This document shows positions 8,938-17,980 of a stretch of 64,000 nucleotides of DNA, in pieces. This DNA comes from an uncultured Draconibacterium sp. (GTDB lineage Bacteria > Bacteroidota > Bacteroidia > Bacteroidales > Prolixibacteraceae). Numbering within the stretch: the stretch's first letter is position 1; every line of letters begins with the position of its first letter. The notes beneath the pieces were generated by a model that saw nothing but the letters and a program-made list of their open reading frames with translations, did no database searches and had not been told where the DNA came from. Where the stretch lies: positions 1,522,501-1,586,500 of the forward strand of contig NZ_OY781365.1 of the NCBI RefSeq assembly GCF_963676815.1, written 5' to 3'. A program made the position numbers and the translations under genes.

Positions 8938-10140
8938 CTAGCGTTGTTTTCTTCCCGGATAAACTTTTAGCGCCTCTGTTAAAATCTTCAAACAAACCGC
9001 CAAATCTGCTTTGTTCAACACATAAGCAATTCGCACTTCATCCTGCCCCTTGTCGGAACCGGTGTAAAAGCCCGAAGCCGGTGCCAAAAACACGGTTTGT
9101 CCTTCGTACTGAAAATCGGATAATAACCACGCACAAAATTTATCGGCATTGTCAACCGGAAGACGTGCAACCGTATAAAATGCTCCCATCGGAATTGGCG
9201 AATACACGCCATCAATGCGGTTCAGTCCGTCGATCAGGAACTTGCGTCGCTGAACATACTCGTTGTAGTTATTCAGCATGTAATCCGGATCGGCATCCAA
9301 CGAAGCTTCGGCGGCAATTTGCCCGATAAGTGGCGGACTCAAGCGCGCCTGACAAAACTTCATCACATTCTTTTTCACGGCTGCATTTTTGGTAATCAGC
9401 GCACCAATCCGCAAACCACATTCGCTGTAGCGTTTTGAGACAGAGTCGACCAAAACAACATTCTGCTCAATTCCTTCTAAATGAAAAGCAGAAATATAAG
9501 GCGCGCCGGTATAACAAAACTCGCGGTAAACTTCATCGGAAAACAAATACAGATCGTATTTTTTCACCAGGTCGCGAATGGCGTTCATTTCCTGCTGTGT
9601 ATATAAATAACCGGTCGGATTATTTGGATTGCAGATCATAATCCCCTTGGTTTTTGAGGTGATCAGCTTCTCGAATTCTTCGATTGGAGGTAATACAAAT
9701 CCTTCTTCAATGTCGCCCGGAATCGATTTAATTTGAGCTCCGGCAACAATAGCAAAAGCTTCGTAATTGGCATAAGCAGGTTCGGGAACAATAATTTCGT
9801 CGCCCGGGTCGAGACAACTCATAAAAGCAAAGGTTACCGCCTCGCTCCCTCCAGAGGTAACAATAATATCGTCGGCAGTTACATCGATATCAAATTTATG
9901 GTAATATTTCGCCAGTTTTTTTCGGAACGACAAAATTCCTTCACTAGGAGTATATTCCAGAATTTCCCGGTCAATCGACCGGATGGCCGCCAGTGCTTCA
10001 GGAGGTGTTGGCAAATCGGGCTGACCGATGTTTAAATGGAACACTTTAACCCCTTTCTCTTTAGCTTCATGAGCTAACGGAGCTAATTTCCTGATTGGCG
10101 AATCAGGCATTATCCTTCCTCTGTCTGATACTGTCGGCAT
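8938..10140 (-). CDS. Class I/II pyridoxal-phosphate aminotransferase (aspartate aminotransferase-like)
   Basis: A 400-residue fold-type I aminotransferase. Motifs are FHLNIGQPDLPTPP, TSGGSEAVTFAF, ICNPNNPTGYLYT, SDEVYREFCY, and the Schiff-base lysine in DSVSKRYSECGLRIG. These fit the AspC-like branch, so amino transfer between glutamate/2-oxoglutarate and aspartate or an aromatic/branched substrate is likely. The exact substrate cannot be read from sequence. It stands alone on the minus strand, convergent with dapL and divergent from alanine dehydrogenase, giving an amino-acid nitrogen group at 6.6-11.5 kb. Confidence 0.92.
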   Translation of the reverse strand: MPTVSDRGRIMPDSPIRKLAPLAHEAKEKGVKVFHLNIGQPDLPTPPEALAAIRSIDREILEYTPSEGILSFRKKLAKYYHKFDIDVTADDIIVTSGGSEAVTFAFMSCLDPGDEIIVPEPAYANYEAFAIVAGAQIKSIPGDIEEGFVLPPIEEFEKLITSKTKGIMICNPNNPTGYLYTQQEMNAIRDLVKKYDLYLFSDEVYREFCYTGAPYISAFHLEGIEQNVVLVDSVSKRYSECGLRIGALITKNAAVKKNVMKFCQARLSPPLIGQIAAEASLDADPDYMLNNYNEYVQRRKFLIDGLNRIDGVYSPIPMGAFYTVARLPVDNADKFCAWLLSDFQYEGQTVFLAPASGFYTGSDKGQDEVRIAYVLNKADLAVCLKILTEALKVYPGRKQR

Positions 10141-10337
10141 GTTTTATAATATATTTTAAAAGCAAGCAAAGATAAGATTAACAATCTGAAAATAATAATC
10201 TAAATTTTCAGACAAATTAATATCTTATTGGAAACTTAACTTCCAAATTTTAGTATCGCGGAATGCCAGTCACTACATTTAATACGAATTGTCTTAAATC
10301 CTGAGAATTTATCATGTTTTAGTCAGGAATAGTGGTC

Positions 10338-10345
10338 TATTTTTG
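10338..10345 (+). promoter_or_regulatory. Probable -7 box of the ald promoter
   Basis: TATTTTTG matches the Bacteroidota -7 consensus TAnnTTTG, with a T-rich stretch 17 bases upstream in place of a clear TTTG. Transcription would start near 10352, downstream of the possible TTG start at 10343, which supports the ATG at 10376 as the ald start. Confidence 0.55.
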
Positions 10346-10375
10346 AACTCAGAAAAAACTCAAATATTTACAAAA

Positions 10376-11488
10376 ATGATAATTGGAGTACCAAAGGAAA
10401 TTAAAAATAATGAAAACCGCATCGCATTAACACCTGCCGGTGCTGCAGAGTTGGTGAAACATGGTCATGATGTTTATGTTCAGGCCGGAGGAGGCATGGG
10501 CAGCGGATTTCAAGATGAGGATTACATTGGCGCAGGAGCAAAAATGCTTCCTAGCATTGAAGATGTATACGGCATTGCCGAAATGATCATCAAAGTAAAG
10601 GAGCCAATCGAAGAGGAATACAAGCTTATTAAAGAAGGACAAATTCTTTACACTTATTTCCACTTTGCATCGTGCGAGCCATTAACACACGCTATGATTG
10701 AAAACAAATCGGTGTGTTTGGCTTACGAAACTGTTGAGTTGCCTGACCGTTCGCTTCCGTTACTTGTTCCAATGAGCGAGGTGGCCGGTCGTATGTCAAT
10801 TCAGGAAGGTGCTAAATACCTTGAAAAAACTTACGGTGGTTACGGAGTACTTCTTGGTGGAGTAGCCGGAGTTCTTCCAGCCAAAGTTTTGGTAATTGGT
10901 GGTGGTATTGTTGGTACCGAAGCAGCTAAAATGGCTGCCGGGCTGGGTGCCGATGTTACGATTATGGATGTATCGCTGAAACGCCTGCGCTACCTCGACG
11001 ATATTATGCCGGCCAACGTAAAAACCATGATGAGTAACGAATATAACATCCGCGAAATGGTTAAATCGCACGATGTTATTATCGGTGCCGTTCTTATTCC
11101 TGGAGCAAAAGCACCACATTTGGTAACACGCGATATGCTGAGCACAATGAAACCGGGTACTGTTTTGGTTGACGTTGCCGTTGACCAGGGCGGATGTTTC
11201 GAGACAACAAAAGCAACTACACACGCCGATCCTACTTTTGTTATCGACGATGTATTGCACTACTGTGTTGCCAACATGCCGGGTGCAGTTCCACGTACTT
11301 CAACAATTGCATTAACAAATGCTACACTTCCTTATGCTATTGAAATTGCAGGCAAAGGATGGAAGCAGGCATGCATCGATAATGAGCCATTGCGCAAAGG
11401 GCTTAATGTTGTTGACGGAAAAGTTGTTTACAAAGGTGTTGCAGAAGCTTTCGACCTGCCTTATGAAAGTGTTGAAACCGTTCTCTAA
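10376..11488 (+). CDS. ald: Alanine dehydrogenase
   Basis: A 370-residue enzyme for reversible NAD-dependent deamination of L-alanine to pyruvate and ammonia. The N-terminal AlaDh/PNT domain begins MIIGVPKEIKNNENRIALTP, with the catalytic lysine in KVKEP and the histidine in YFHFA. The Rossmann fold contains VIGGGIVGTEAAKMAAGLGA, and DVAVDQGGCFETT is characteristic. The start at ATG 10376 gives the family's normal N-terminus; a longer frame from TTG 10343 would overlap the -7 box. A terminator follows at 11511. Confidence 0.96.
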   Translation: MIIGVPKEIKNNENRIALTPAGAAELVKHGHDVYVQAGGGMGSGFQDEDYIGAGAKMLPSIEDVYGIAEMIIKVKEPIEEEYKLIKEGQILYTYFHFASCEPLTHAMIENKSVCLAYETVELPDRSLPLLVPMSEVAGRMSIQEGAKYLEKTYGGYGVLLGGVAGVLPAKVLVIGGGIVGTEAAKMAAGLGADVTIMDVSLKRLRYLDDIMPANVKTMMSNEYNIREMVKSHDVIIGAVLIPGAKAPHLVTRDMLSTMKPGTVLVDVAVDQGGCFETTKATTHADPTFVIDDVLHYCVANMPGAVPRTSTIALTNATLPYAIEIAGKGWKQACIDNEPLRKGLNVVDGKVVYKGVAEAFDLPYESVETVL

Positions 11489-11510
11489 AAACCAATACAA
11501 AATAATTTCA

Positions 11511-11546
11511 AAAAGCCTTTCCCTTTTATTCGGGAAGGGCTTTTTT
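11511..11546 (+). terminator. Intrinsic terminator after ald
   Basis: A 13-bp stem, AAAAGCCTTTCCC with GGGAAGGGCTTTT (one G-U pair), closed by a short AT loop and followed by six T's, 22 bases after the ald stop. Confidence 0.85.
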
Positions 11547-11606
11547 ATTTATCGCCAAAACATATTTACAGCATATTTGTATATTTAATCCCGAATATTG
11601 CTGAGC

Positions 11607-12410
11607 ATGAATAAAACCAAGGAGAAAATTTACGAGATAATTTTTGAGGCCGACACGCCGGGCGGTAAACTTTTCGATGTGGCACTTCTGTTCGTAATTA
11701 TAGTCAGCGTTGCACTGGTATTGTTGGAAAGTGTTCCCGCCATACGCGATAATCACCAGCAATTGTTACGTATTCTGGAATGGTGCATCACCATCATTTT
11801 TTCCATTGAATACATCTTACGTATTGCCATCGTAAAAAAGCCCTTGCGTTATATTTTTAGTTTCTACGGTATTATCGACCTCTTATCGGTTCTGCCCACC
11901 TACATCGGGTTAGTAGTTGTAGGATCGCACAGTTTGGTGGTCATTCGAATATTACGTTTACTCCGTGTTTTCAGAATATTAAAACTTACGCGTTATACCG
12001 AGGCAGGTCGCTCGCTGGCAAAAGCCCTTTGGCACAGCCGCGAAAAGATAAGTGTTTTCATCTTTTTTGTAAGCATGCTGGTCATAATCATCGGAACAGT
12101 AATGTACCTCGTTGAAGGCCCTGACCAAGGTTTTACCAGCATCCCAAAAGGAATTTATTGGGCAATCGTTACGCTTACCACCGTTGGCTATGGCGACATC
12201 AGTCCCGGAACCCCGCTGGGGCAATTCCTGGCCAGTGTTGTAATGATAATGGGTTATGCTATTATTGCCGTTCCAACGGGTATTGTTACGGCCGAGATCA
12301 TCAATCCCACCACTGAAAAGAATACGCAGGTTTGCCCGCAATGCCTGCATCCATCGCACGACGATGATGCGGTTTTCTGCAAAAAGTGCGGTTCGCGACT
12401 TAATCCTTAA
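11607..12410 (+). CDS. Voltage-gated-type potassium channel with C-terminal zinc ribbon
   Basis: A 267-residue six-helix cation channel. Helices S1-S3 lie at about 20-95, and the S4 voltage-sensor-like helix has an arginine every third position (IRILRLLRVFRILKLTRY). The pore carries the selectivity filter TVGYGD before a final membrane helix ending AVPTGIVTAEI. The last 30 residues hold two CxxC pairs, CPQC and CKKC, separated by 15 residues, a typical zinc ribbon. The ATG at 11607 is preferred over a TTG at 11598. The channel should pass K+ through the inner membrane; the ribbon may be a cytoplasmic sensor or assembly module, which is inference. The neighbours, ald and thyA, do not suggest a partner. 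Confidence 0.9.
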   Translation: MNKTKEKIYEIIFEADTPGGKLFDVALLFVIIVSVALVLLESVPAIRDNHQQLLRILEWCITIIFSIEYILRIAIVKKPLRYIFSFYGIIDLLSVLPTYIGLVVVGSHSLVVIRILRLLRVFRILKLTRYTEAGRSLAKALWHSREKISVFIFFVSMLVIIIGTVMYLVEGPDQGFTSIPKGIYWAIVTLTTVGYGDISPGTPLGQFLASVVMIMGYAIIAVPTGIVTAEIINPTTEKNTQVCPQCLHPSHDDDAVFCKKCGSRLNP

Positions 12411-12511
12411 TCTTGAAGTGATTCTGTCACTAAAATGGTATCCGTTAACAACCTCAACCTAATTGTGAATATTTAAAGTACGTAAATCGGAAGCAGTTCT
12501 TTTTGAACGAT

Positions 12512-12519
12512 TATTTTTG
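12512..12519 (+). promoter_or_regulatory. Probable -7 box for thyA-folA
   Basis: TATTTTTG fits TAnnTTTG and ends 17 bases before the thyA ATG; no clear TTTG lies at -33. It would give a very short leader. Confidence 0.5.
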
Positions 12520-12536
12520 TGAGAAATATTTGAAAA

Positions 12537-13331
12537 ATGAGGCAGTACTTAGATTTGTTGGAGACTATTTTGGAGAAAGGAACGGTTAAAGAAGACCGTA
12601 CGGGAACAGGAACGATCAGCCGTTTTGGGCATCAAATGCGTTTTGATTTGAGTGAAGGTTTCCCGATGGTTACAACAAAAAAACTGCACCTGAAATCGAT
12701 CATCTACGAACTACTTTGGTTTTTGAAAGGCGACACCAATGTAAAATATTTACAGGATAACGGGGTACGCATTTGGAACGAGTGGGCCGACGACGACGGC
12801 AACCTCGGGCACATTTACGGCTACCAGTGGCGCAGTTGGCCAACACCCGATGGCGGCCACATCGACCAGATTTCGCAGGTAATTGATGCGATTAAAAATA
12901 ATCCCGACTCGCGACGTCATTTGGTTAGCGCCTGGAATGTCGGAGAACTGGACAAAATGAACCTTCCGCCTTGCCACATCCTTTTCCAGTTTTATGTTGC
13001 CGACGGAAAATTGTCGTGCCAGCTTTACCAACGCAGTGCCGATGTATTTTTGGGTGTACCTTTTAACATTGCTTCGTATGCATTGCTAACCATGATGATG
13101 GCCCAGGCTTGTGGACTTGAAGCCGGCGATTTTGTACATACTTTTGGCGACGTTCATATTTATTCGAACCACGTAGAGCAGGTGAAATTGCAGCTTACCC
13201 GCGAACCTTATCCGCTGCCAACCATGAAAATAAATCCTGATGTGAAAAACATTTTTGATTTTAAATTCGAAGATTTTGAGCTGGTTGGTTACCAGTCGCA
13301 CCCACACATCAAAGGAGCTGTTGCCGTTTAA
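12537..13331 (+). CDS. thyA: Thymidylate synthase
   Basis: A 264-residue enzyme, the same length as the E. coli protein, that methylates dUMP to dTMP using methylenetetrahydrofolate. It begins MRQYLDLLETIL and has the folate/dUMP segments RTGTGTISRFG and WNEWADDDG. The nucleophilic cysteine is in LPPCHILFQFYV, followed by QRSADVFLGVPFNIASYA, and the C-terminal part has FGDVHIYSNH. folA follows 12 bases downstream, and dihydrofolate reductase recycles the dihydrofolate this reaction makes, so the two genes form one metabolic unit. Confidence 0.98.
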   Translation: MRQYLDLLETILEKGTVKEDRTGTGTISRFGHQMRFDLSEGFPMVTTKKLHLKSIIYELLWFLKGDTNVKYLQDNGVRIWNEWADDDGNLGHIYGYQWRSWPTPDGGHIDQISQVIDAIKNNPDSRRHLVSAWNVGELDKMNLPPCHILFQFYVADGKLSCQLYQRSADVFLGVPFNIASYALLTMMMAQACGLEAGDFVHTFGDVHIYSNHVEQVKLQLTREPYPLPTMKINPDVKNIFDFKFEDFELVGYQSHPHIKGAVAV

Positions 13332-13343
13332 AATCAAATTATA

Positions 13344-13847
13344 ATGACAGATAAAATTCAAAAGAATATCTCGATAATCGTTGCCATTGCCGAGAACTTT
13401 GCCATCGGTAAAAACAACGATCTGCTGTTTCATCTTCCAAACGATTTGAAACGTTTTAAGGAAATCACCAGCGGTCACACCATTATTATGGGCCGCAACA
13501 CCTTGTTGTCGTTGCCAAAATGGCCGTTGCCAAATCGACGACACATTGTAATTACCGATAAACAAGACGATGTTTTCCCGGGTTGCGAAACCGTGTTTTC
13601 CATCGACGAGGCCATTGAAAAAGTAAAAGACGAAAAAGAGGCTTTTATCATTGGCGGCGGAATGATCTACAAACAGTTTTTCCCAGTGGCGGGCAAACTC
13701 TACCTCACGCTGGTACACAAACCGTTTGATGCCGATACTTATTTCCCCGAGGTTAATTATGCCGAATGGAACGAGGTAAAACGCGAAGATCTGCACGACG
13801 AAAAAAACAATTTTGACTATTCTTACCTTGATTTAGAACGAAAATAA
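13344..13847 (+). CDS. folA: Dihydrofolate reductase
   Basis: A 167-residue enzyme that reduces dihydrofolate to tetrahydrofolate with NADPH. It has IVAIAENFAIGKNNDL, the active-site LPNDLKRFK with the substrate-protonating aspartate, the NADPH-binding IIMGRNTLLSLP, and IGGGMIYKQF. The usual tryptophan of the WHLP motif is phenylalanine here (FHLP), a small departure near the active site. It is 12 bases downstream of thyA and probably cotranscribed. Confidence 0.96.
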   Translation: MTDKIQKNISIIVAIAENFAIGKNNDLLFHLPNDLKRFKEITSGHTIIMGRNTLLSLPKWPLPNRRHIVITDKQDDVFPGCETVFSIDEAIEKVKDEKEAFIIGGGMIYKQFFPVAGKLYLTLVHKPFDADTYFPEVNYAEWNEVKREDLHDEKNNFDYSYLDLERK

Positions 13848-13885
13848 TTTTTGCGTTTGTAGCTTAGCTACTCAATTTTTACATC

Positions 13886-15625
13886 ATGAGAAAAAAAACT
13901 GCTTTGGTTGTGGTGCTATGCGCTTTCAACCTGTTTTTGTTTGCCCAAAAACCACTGATAAACCTGAAGTACGAGCAAAATTACACGCCAACTTACGACG
14001 AGGTTATTGAAATGTATGAACTGCTTGACGCGAAGTACGAAAATGCCACGCTTGTTGAGAATGGCCTTACCGATATTGGCAAACCACTTCATACGTTTAT
14101 TATCAATAACGAACCGGAATTCAATCCCGAAACGATAAAAGCACAGGGAAAATCTATTTTACTCATCAACAACGGAATTCATCCCGGTGAACCGTGCGGT
14201 ATTGATGCCAGCCTTGAATTTGCCGATAATATTTTGCGCAACGCCGATAATCTGTCAGAAATTCTTGAGAATACAGTGCTTGTAATTGTGCCGGCGTATA
14301 ATATTGGCGGGCTTTTAAACCGAAGTGCCTACAACCGCTCGGGGCAAACCACACCTTACGAAACGGGTTTTCGTGGAAATGCCGGAAACCTTGATCTAAA
14401 CCGTGACTTTGCAAAATGCGATTCGGAAAATGCGCGCAATTTTAACCGCCTGTTTACCAAATGGGATCCGGATGTTCTTCTCGATACACATACCACCAAC
14501 GGATCGGAACATCAGTACAGTGTAACATTAATAGCACCGTCGCCCGACATGTTTCCGCCAACCCAGGAAAAATTTATTCGCGAAAAGATGCTCCCCAACC
14601 TTTACAGCAATATGAAAGAAGGGGAATACGAACTGATTCCTTATGTGAGCTGGATGTATTCGGATCCAAAAAAAGGCATTATGATGACGCAGGAAACCAG
14701 CCGCTACTCGTCGGGGTATGCCAGTCTTTTTAACTGCTACGGAATGATGACCGAAAATCATGTTTACAAAAATTATGCTGACCGCGTAAAATCGTGCTAC
14801 CAGTTTATTGAGGTACTGGCAAAATTTACTTCGGCAAATTCAAAAGAAATTATCGAAAGCCGCAAAACAGGCATTAAGGAATCGATGACAGCAGCAACTT
14901 ATCCGATCAATTTTGATTTGGATACAACACAATTTCAGATGCTGGAATTTAAGGGCTACGAAGTTGACAACAAGCAAATCAGTCCGGTTACAGGCCTGCC
15001 ACGGTTTGGTTACGACAAAACCCGACCGTACACCAAAGAAATACCATTCTTTGATGTGTATAAAGCAACCCAGGAAATTAAAATTCCGGAATATTATATT
15101 CTGCCACAAACCTGGAACCGGGTGATTGAGCGACTCGAATTAAATGGAATTGAGTTTACCCGTTTACCCAACGACACGACAATGGAAGTGGAGGTGTACT
15201 ACATTGATGAATATTCGAACGCAAGCCGATTGAACAACGGGCATTATTTTCATGATAAAGTTACTACTACCAGCGAAATGCAAAAAATTAAATACTATGC
15301 CGGCGACCTTGTAATTCCGGTTCGTCAGAAAAAAATAAAATACCTGCTGGAGCAACTGGAGCCAAAAGCCCGTGATTCATTTTTCAGATGGAATTTCTTT
15401 GACCAGGTTTTGGATCAACGCGAATATTTCTCGTCGTATGGCTACGAAGAGAATGCGCTGAAATACTTAAACGAGCATCCGGAGTTTAAAAAGAAGTTTG
15501 AAGAAAAACGCCAGTCGGATCAGGAGTTTGCCATAAATCATCGTGCACAGTTGAGTTATATTTATTACAACTCGGAGTGGGCCGAAAAAACGTACAAACG
15601 TTATCCGGTGGCAAGAATTTATTAA
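13886..15625 (+). CDS. Exported M14-family zinc carboxypeptidase
   Basis: A 579-residue protein with a signal peptide (1-20, ending FLFAQ) and an M14 metallopeptidase domain. The first zinc ligands are in NNGIHPGEPCGID (HxxE), and the third ligand histidine is in LLDTHTTNG. The likely catalytic glutamate is in MMTENHVYKNYADRV. The C-terminal 200 residues look like an accessory domain. It should trim C-terminal residues from peptides, or act on an amide-linked compound, outside the cytoplasm. It follows folA by 38 bases in the same direction but has no evident metabolic tie to it. Confidence 0.87.
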   Translation: MRKKTALVVVLCAFNLFLFAQKPLINLKYEQNYTPTYDEVIEMYELLDAKYENATLVENGLTDIGKPLHTFIINNEPEFNPETIKAQGKSILLINNGIHPGEPCGIDASLEFADNILRNADNLSEILENTVLVIVPAYNIGGLLNRSAYNRSGQTTPYETGFRGNAGNLDLNRDFAKCDSENARNFNRLFTKWDPDVLLDTHTTNGSEHQYSVTLIAPSPDMFPPTQEKFIREKMLPNLYSNMKEGEYELIPYVSWMYSDPKKGIMMTQETSRYSSGYASLFNCYGMMTENHVYKNYADRVKSCYQFIEVLAKFTSANSKEIIESRKTGIKESMTAATYPINFDLDTTQFQMLEFKGYEVDNKQISPVTGLPRFGYDKTRPYTKEIPFFDVYKATQEIKIPEYYILPQTWNRVIERLELNGIEFTRLPNDTTMEVEVYYIDEYSNASRLNNGHYFHDKVTTTSEMQKIKYYAGDLVIPVRQKKIKYLLEQLEPKARDSFFRWNFFDQVLDQREYFSSYGYEENALKYLNEHPEFKKKFEEKRQSDQEFAINHRAQLSYIYYNSEWAEKTYKRYPVARIY

Positions 15626-15628
15626 AAG

Positions 15629-15663
15629 TTAACGAGCCTGATTTCGAAAATCAGGCTCGTTAA
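15629..15663. terminator. Bidirectional intrinsic terminator
   Basis: A long perfect stem (TTAACGAGCCTGATTT with AAATCAGGCTCGTTAA) lies between the stops of the M14 peptidase and the convergent pyrophosphatase. Flanking T's are few, so termination would depend mainly on the strong stem. Confidence 0.8.
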
Positions 15664-15664
15664 T

Positions 15665-16330
15665 TTATGCAAGCAGTTTGCCCAAATTCGCAAACTTATT
15701 GTTGTAATCTTCAACCGAAAGTTTGATCACTTCAATTGCTTCATCGTGCCCGTAAGTTGTCGCAATTTCGGTGTTTGAATCAACACCCGGCATATCTTTA
15801 TAAGTAAGGAAGTAGTGTTCCAAACGCTGGATCACAATTTCCGGAACCTGCGACACATCGGTAAAATGACCATAAACGGTGTCGTTATCCAAAACTGCAA
15901 TTATTTTATCATCTGCCTGGTCGCCGTCTATCATGCGGAAACCACCAATCGGGCGAGCTGTAACCAGCAAGTCGCCATGCGCCAGATCCTTTTCGGTTAG
16001 CACACAAATATCAATCGGGTCGCCATCTCCTTTTATACCTTTGCGGTTCACTTTCTCCGAACAATATTCGCCAACTTTGGTACCGCAGTAGGTTTGCGGA
16101 ATAAATCCGTATAATGCCGGAACTACATTCGAAAATTTCTGCGGCCGGTCAACACGCAGGTAACCACTATCCTTGTCAATTTCGTATTTTACCGTATCGG
16201 TTGAAACCACTTCAATAAAAGCGGTTAGTTCTTCGGGGGCATTTTCTCCAATTGAGACTCCGTGCCAGGGGTGCGATTTATAACGCAATCCCATCAGTCG
16301 TCCAATGGGATCGGAAAGTCTGTCTACCAT
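15665..16330 (-). CDS. ppa: Inorganic pyrophosphatase (family I)
   Basis: A 221-residue soluble enzyme that hydrolyses pyrophosphate to two phosphates and drives biosynthetic reactions forward. The metal-binding signature is GDGDPIDICVLTE, with further conserved YGFIPQTYCG and KIIAVLDNDTVYG. The family I fold is clear, and the slightly long C-terminus (with a YGHDEAIEVIK stretch) is typical of the larger Bacteroidota form. It stands alone, convergent with the M14 peptidase. Confidence 0.94.
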   Translation of the reverse strand: MVDRLSDPIGRLMGLRYKSHPWHGVSIGENAPEELTAFIEVVSTDTVKYEIDKDSGYLRVDRPQKFSNVVPALYGFIPQTYCGTKVGEYCSEKVNRKGIKGDGDPIDICVLTEKDLAHGDLLVTARPIGGFRMIDGDQADDKIIAVLDNDTVYGHFTDVSQVPEIVIQRLEHYFLTYKDMPGVDSNTEIATTYGHDEAIEVIKLSVEDYNNKFANLGKLLA

Positions 16331-16415
16331 CTTAGTTAAATTATGTTTTACTATTTGAAACCAATAGTACGTATTTTAGTTCATACTATTCACCACAAAG
16401 GTCATTAAATTTTTG

Positions 16416-17885
16416 TTACGCCACAACTGTTTCAGCTCTATTTCCAGCTTTATCAACAGTGGCCAGCACAACATTGCCCGGCTTATCGAGTGTATAACTA
16501 AACGGCTGGCTTTTTAGCAACTGAGGTTTGTGCTCAACCTTCGCCAGCAACTCACCGTCACGGAATACTTCGTAATGCGAAATCGGTTCTTCATCAGCCA
16601 AAGCGGTGTTCCAGGTCAGCACATCGTTCGTTATTTTTGCATCACGCGGAGCAGAAAGCGATTCTTTTTCAATGGCCTGAAAATAATTACTTTTAGGTTT
16701 CACACTTTTTGCCTGTTCTTCAATTCTTTTTCGCTCTGTTACGCTCATTCCGTCGGGCTCAATTTGTGCTGCATAAAAGTTTTGTACCAGCTGACATTTC
16801 ATAGGATCATCATCGATTTGCCCGATCCCAATAATCAGAGTGTGTACACCCGGTGTCGTCAGCGAATATTCAATAAGTGGCTTACTCGGCAACTCATCTG
16901 TTCCCACTTTACGGAACACATCAGCAGGTGTTTGCGACCAACGTGGCTCCTTATGGTACATGGCAGCATCGGCAAAAACTTTCATCCCAATAATTCCCAT
17001 CCCTTTGGCTTCGGCAATCGGAATTACATTGTGCTGCATGTTCATTTTTGTTTTGTCGTTGGCATTTATCGAGACCAGCATACCTTCCAAAATACCATAT
17101 TCATCGCGCTGAATCATATCCATCATTGCCGGAGGATTAGCATGCCCGGAAAACCCTATATGCTTGATCAACTTCTCTTCTTTTGGGTTCATGCCCGTCA
17201 GGTTAGTTCCATCGCGCAAGTCGCGAAGTGCTACCAATGCCCCGAAATTACCGTTAGAACTGAGTGGCGTTTCCAAACCTTCGTAAAGCACATCCACTTC
17301 GGCAGCATTATTTAATGTATGGCACAAAACCATGTCCAGGTAGGCGCCATCCGGGTAATAACCTTCTCCGTCGCCAAACAGTTGCGACAATGAGCGTTTC
17401 ACATCGTCAACCGCACACTTTACATTCTCGCCATTCGACCAGTTATTAACTCCTTCGCGCTCAGGCCAGCCGGGTTTTCCCCAGCGCATAGCTGTTTTAC
17501 TCGTCAGCCATATCGATTTTCGGAACGCTTCGTTATAACCCTCCTCGCCCGGAATCAGGTTTAAGTGTTTAAAAGCCTTATGGTAATTCAACTGGCTATC
17601 GGCATAAAGGTTGGAAGTATCAAAGTAATTGATCCCCAAATCAAATGCTTTCAGAATAATTTTTTCCGGTTCAACATCTTCCGGTGTCCATTGAATAGAC
17701 GCCTGACCTCCAAGCCCAAGTGTTGTTACATTAAAACCGAGTTTGCCAAAAGGGCGTTTCATGGGTTCCGGTAATTTTTCTGAATTACAGGCACCCAGCG
17801 ACATTGCCGAAACCGCAGCAGTTGATGCTGCCGATACTTTAATAAAATCTCTTCGCGTTACAGGATATTTTTTTGATTTAGTCAT
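16416..17885 (-). CDS. Tat-exported aldo/keto reductase, probable lipoprotein
   Basis: A 489-residue protein. The N-terminus has a twin-arginine signal (TRRDFIKVSA) and a lipobox-like SLGAC, so it is probably exported folded and may be lipid-anchored. The aldo/keto reductase barrel starts at RPFGKLGFNVTTLGLGG. The catalytic tetrad can be placed: aspartate and tyrosine in NYFDTSNLYADS, lysine in LTSKTAM, and histidine in VLCHTLNN. The last 90 residues form a fibronectin-like extension (ISHYEVFRDGELLAKVEH) outside the usual family. A folded NAD(P)-dependent enzyme outside the cytoplasm suggests a bound cofactor. The GH9 cellulase gene lies 95 bases upstream on the same strand. Confidence 0.88.
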   Translation of the reverse strand: MTKSKKYPVTRRDFIKVSAASTAAVSAMSLGACNSEKLPEPMKRPFGKLGFNVTTLGLGGQASIQWTPEDVEPEKIILKAFDLGINYFDTSNLYADSQLNYHKAFKHLNLIPGEEGYNEAFRKSIWLTSKTAMRWGKPGWPEREGVNNWSNGENVKCAVDDVKRSLSQLFGDGEGYYPDGAYLDMVLCHTLNNAAEVDVLYEGLETPLSSNGNFGALVALRDLRDGTNLTGMNPKEEKLIKHIGFSGHANPPAMMDMIQRDEYGILEGMLVSINANDKTKMNMQHNVIPIAEAKGMGIIGMKVFADAAMYHKEPRWSQTPADVFRKVGTDELPSKPLIEYSLTTPGVHTLIIGIGQIDDDPMKCQLVQNFYAAQIEPDGMSVTERKRIEEQAKSVKPKSNYFQAIEKESLSAPRDAKITNDVLTWNTALADEEPISHYEVFRDGELLAKVEHKPQLLKSQPFSYTLDKPGNVVLATVDKAGNRAETVVA

Positions 17886-17980
17886 GACGGGTAGATTTTG
17901 ATTTCTATAAAATTAATTGAAATCTATTGAACTACCTAGTTTTCAATAGCCAAAGTACGCCAACTTAAAAACAAATGACA

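Noticed and set aside
10343..10375. Longer alanine dehydrogenase start (TTG)
   Set aside because: It overlaps the -7 box, and the ATG at 10376 gives the family's N-terminus.
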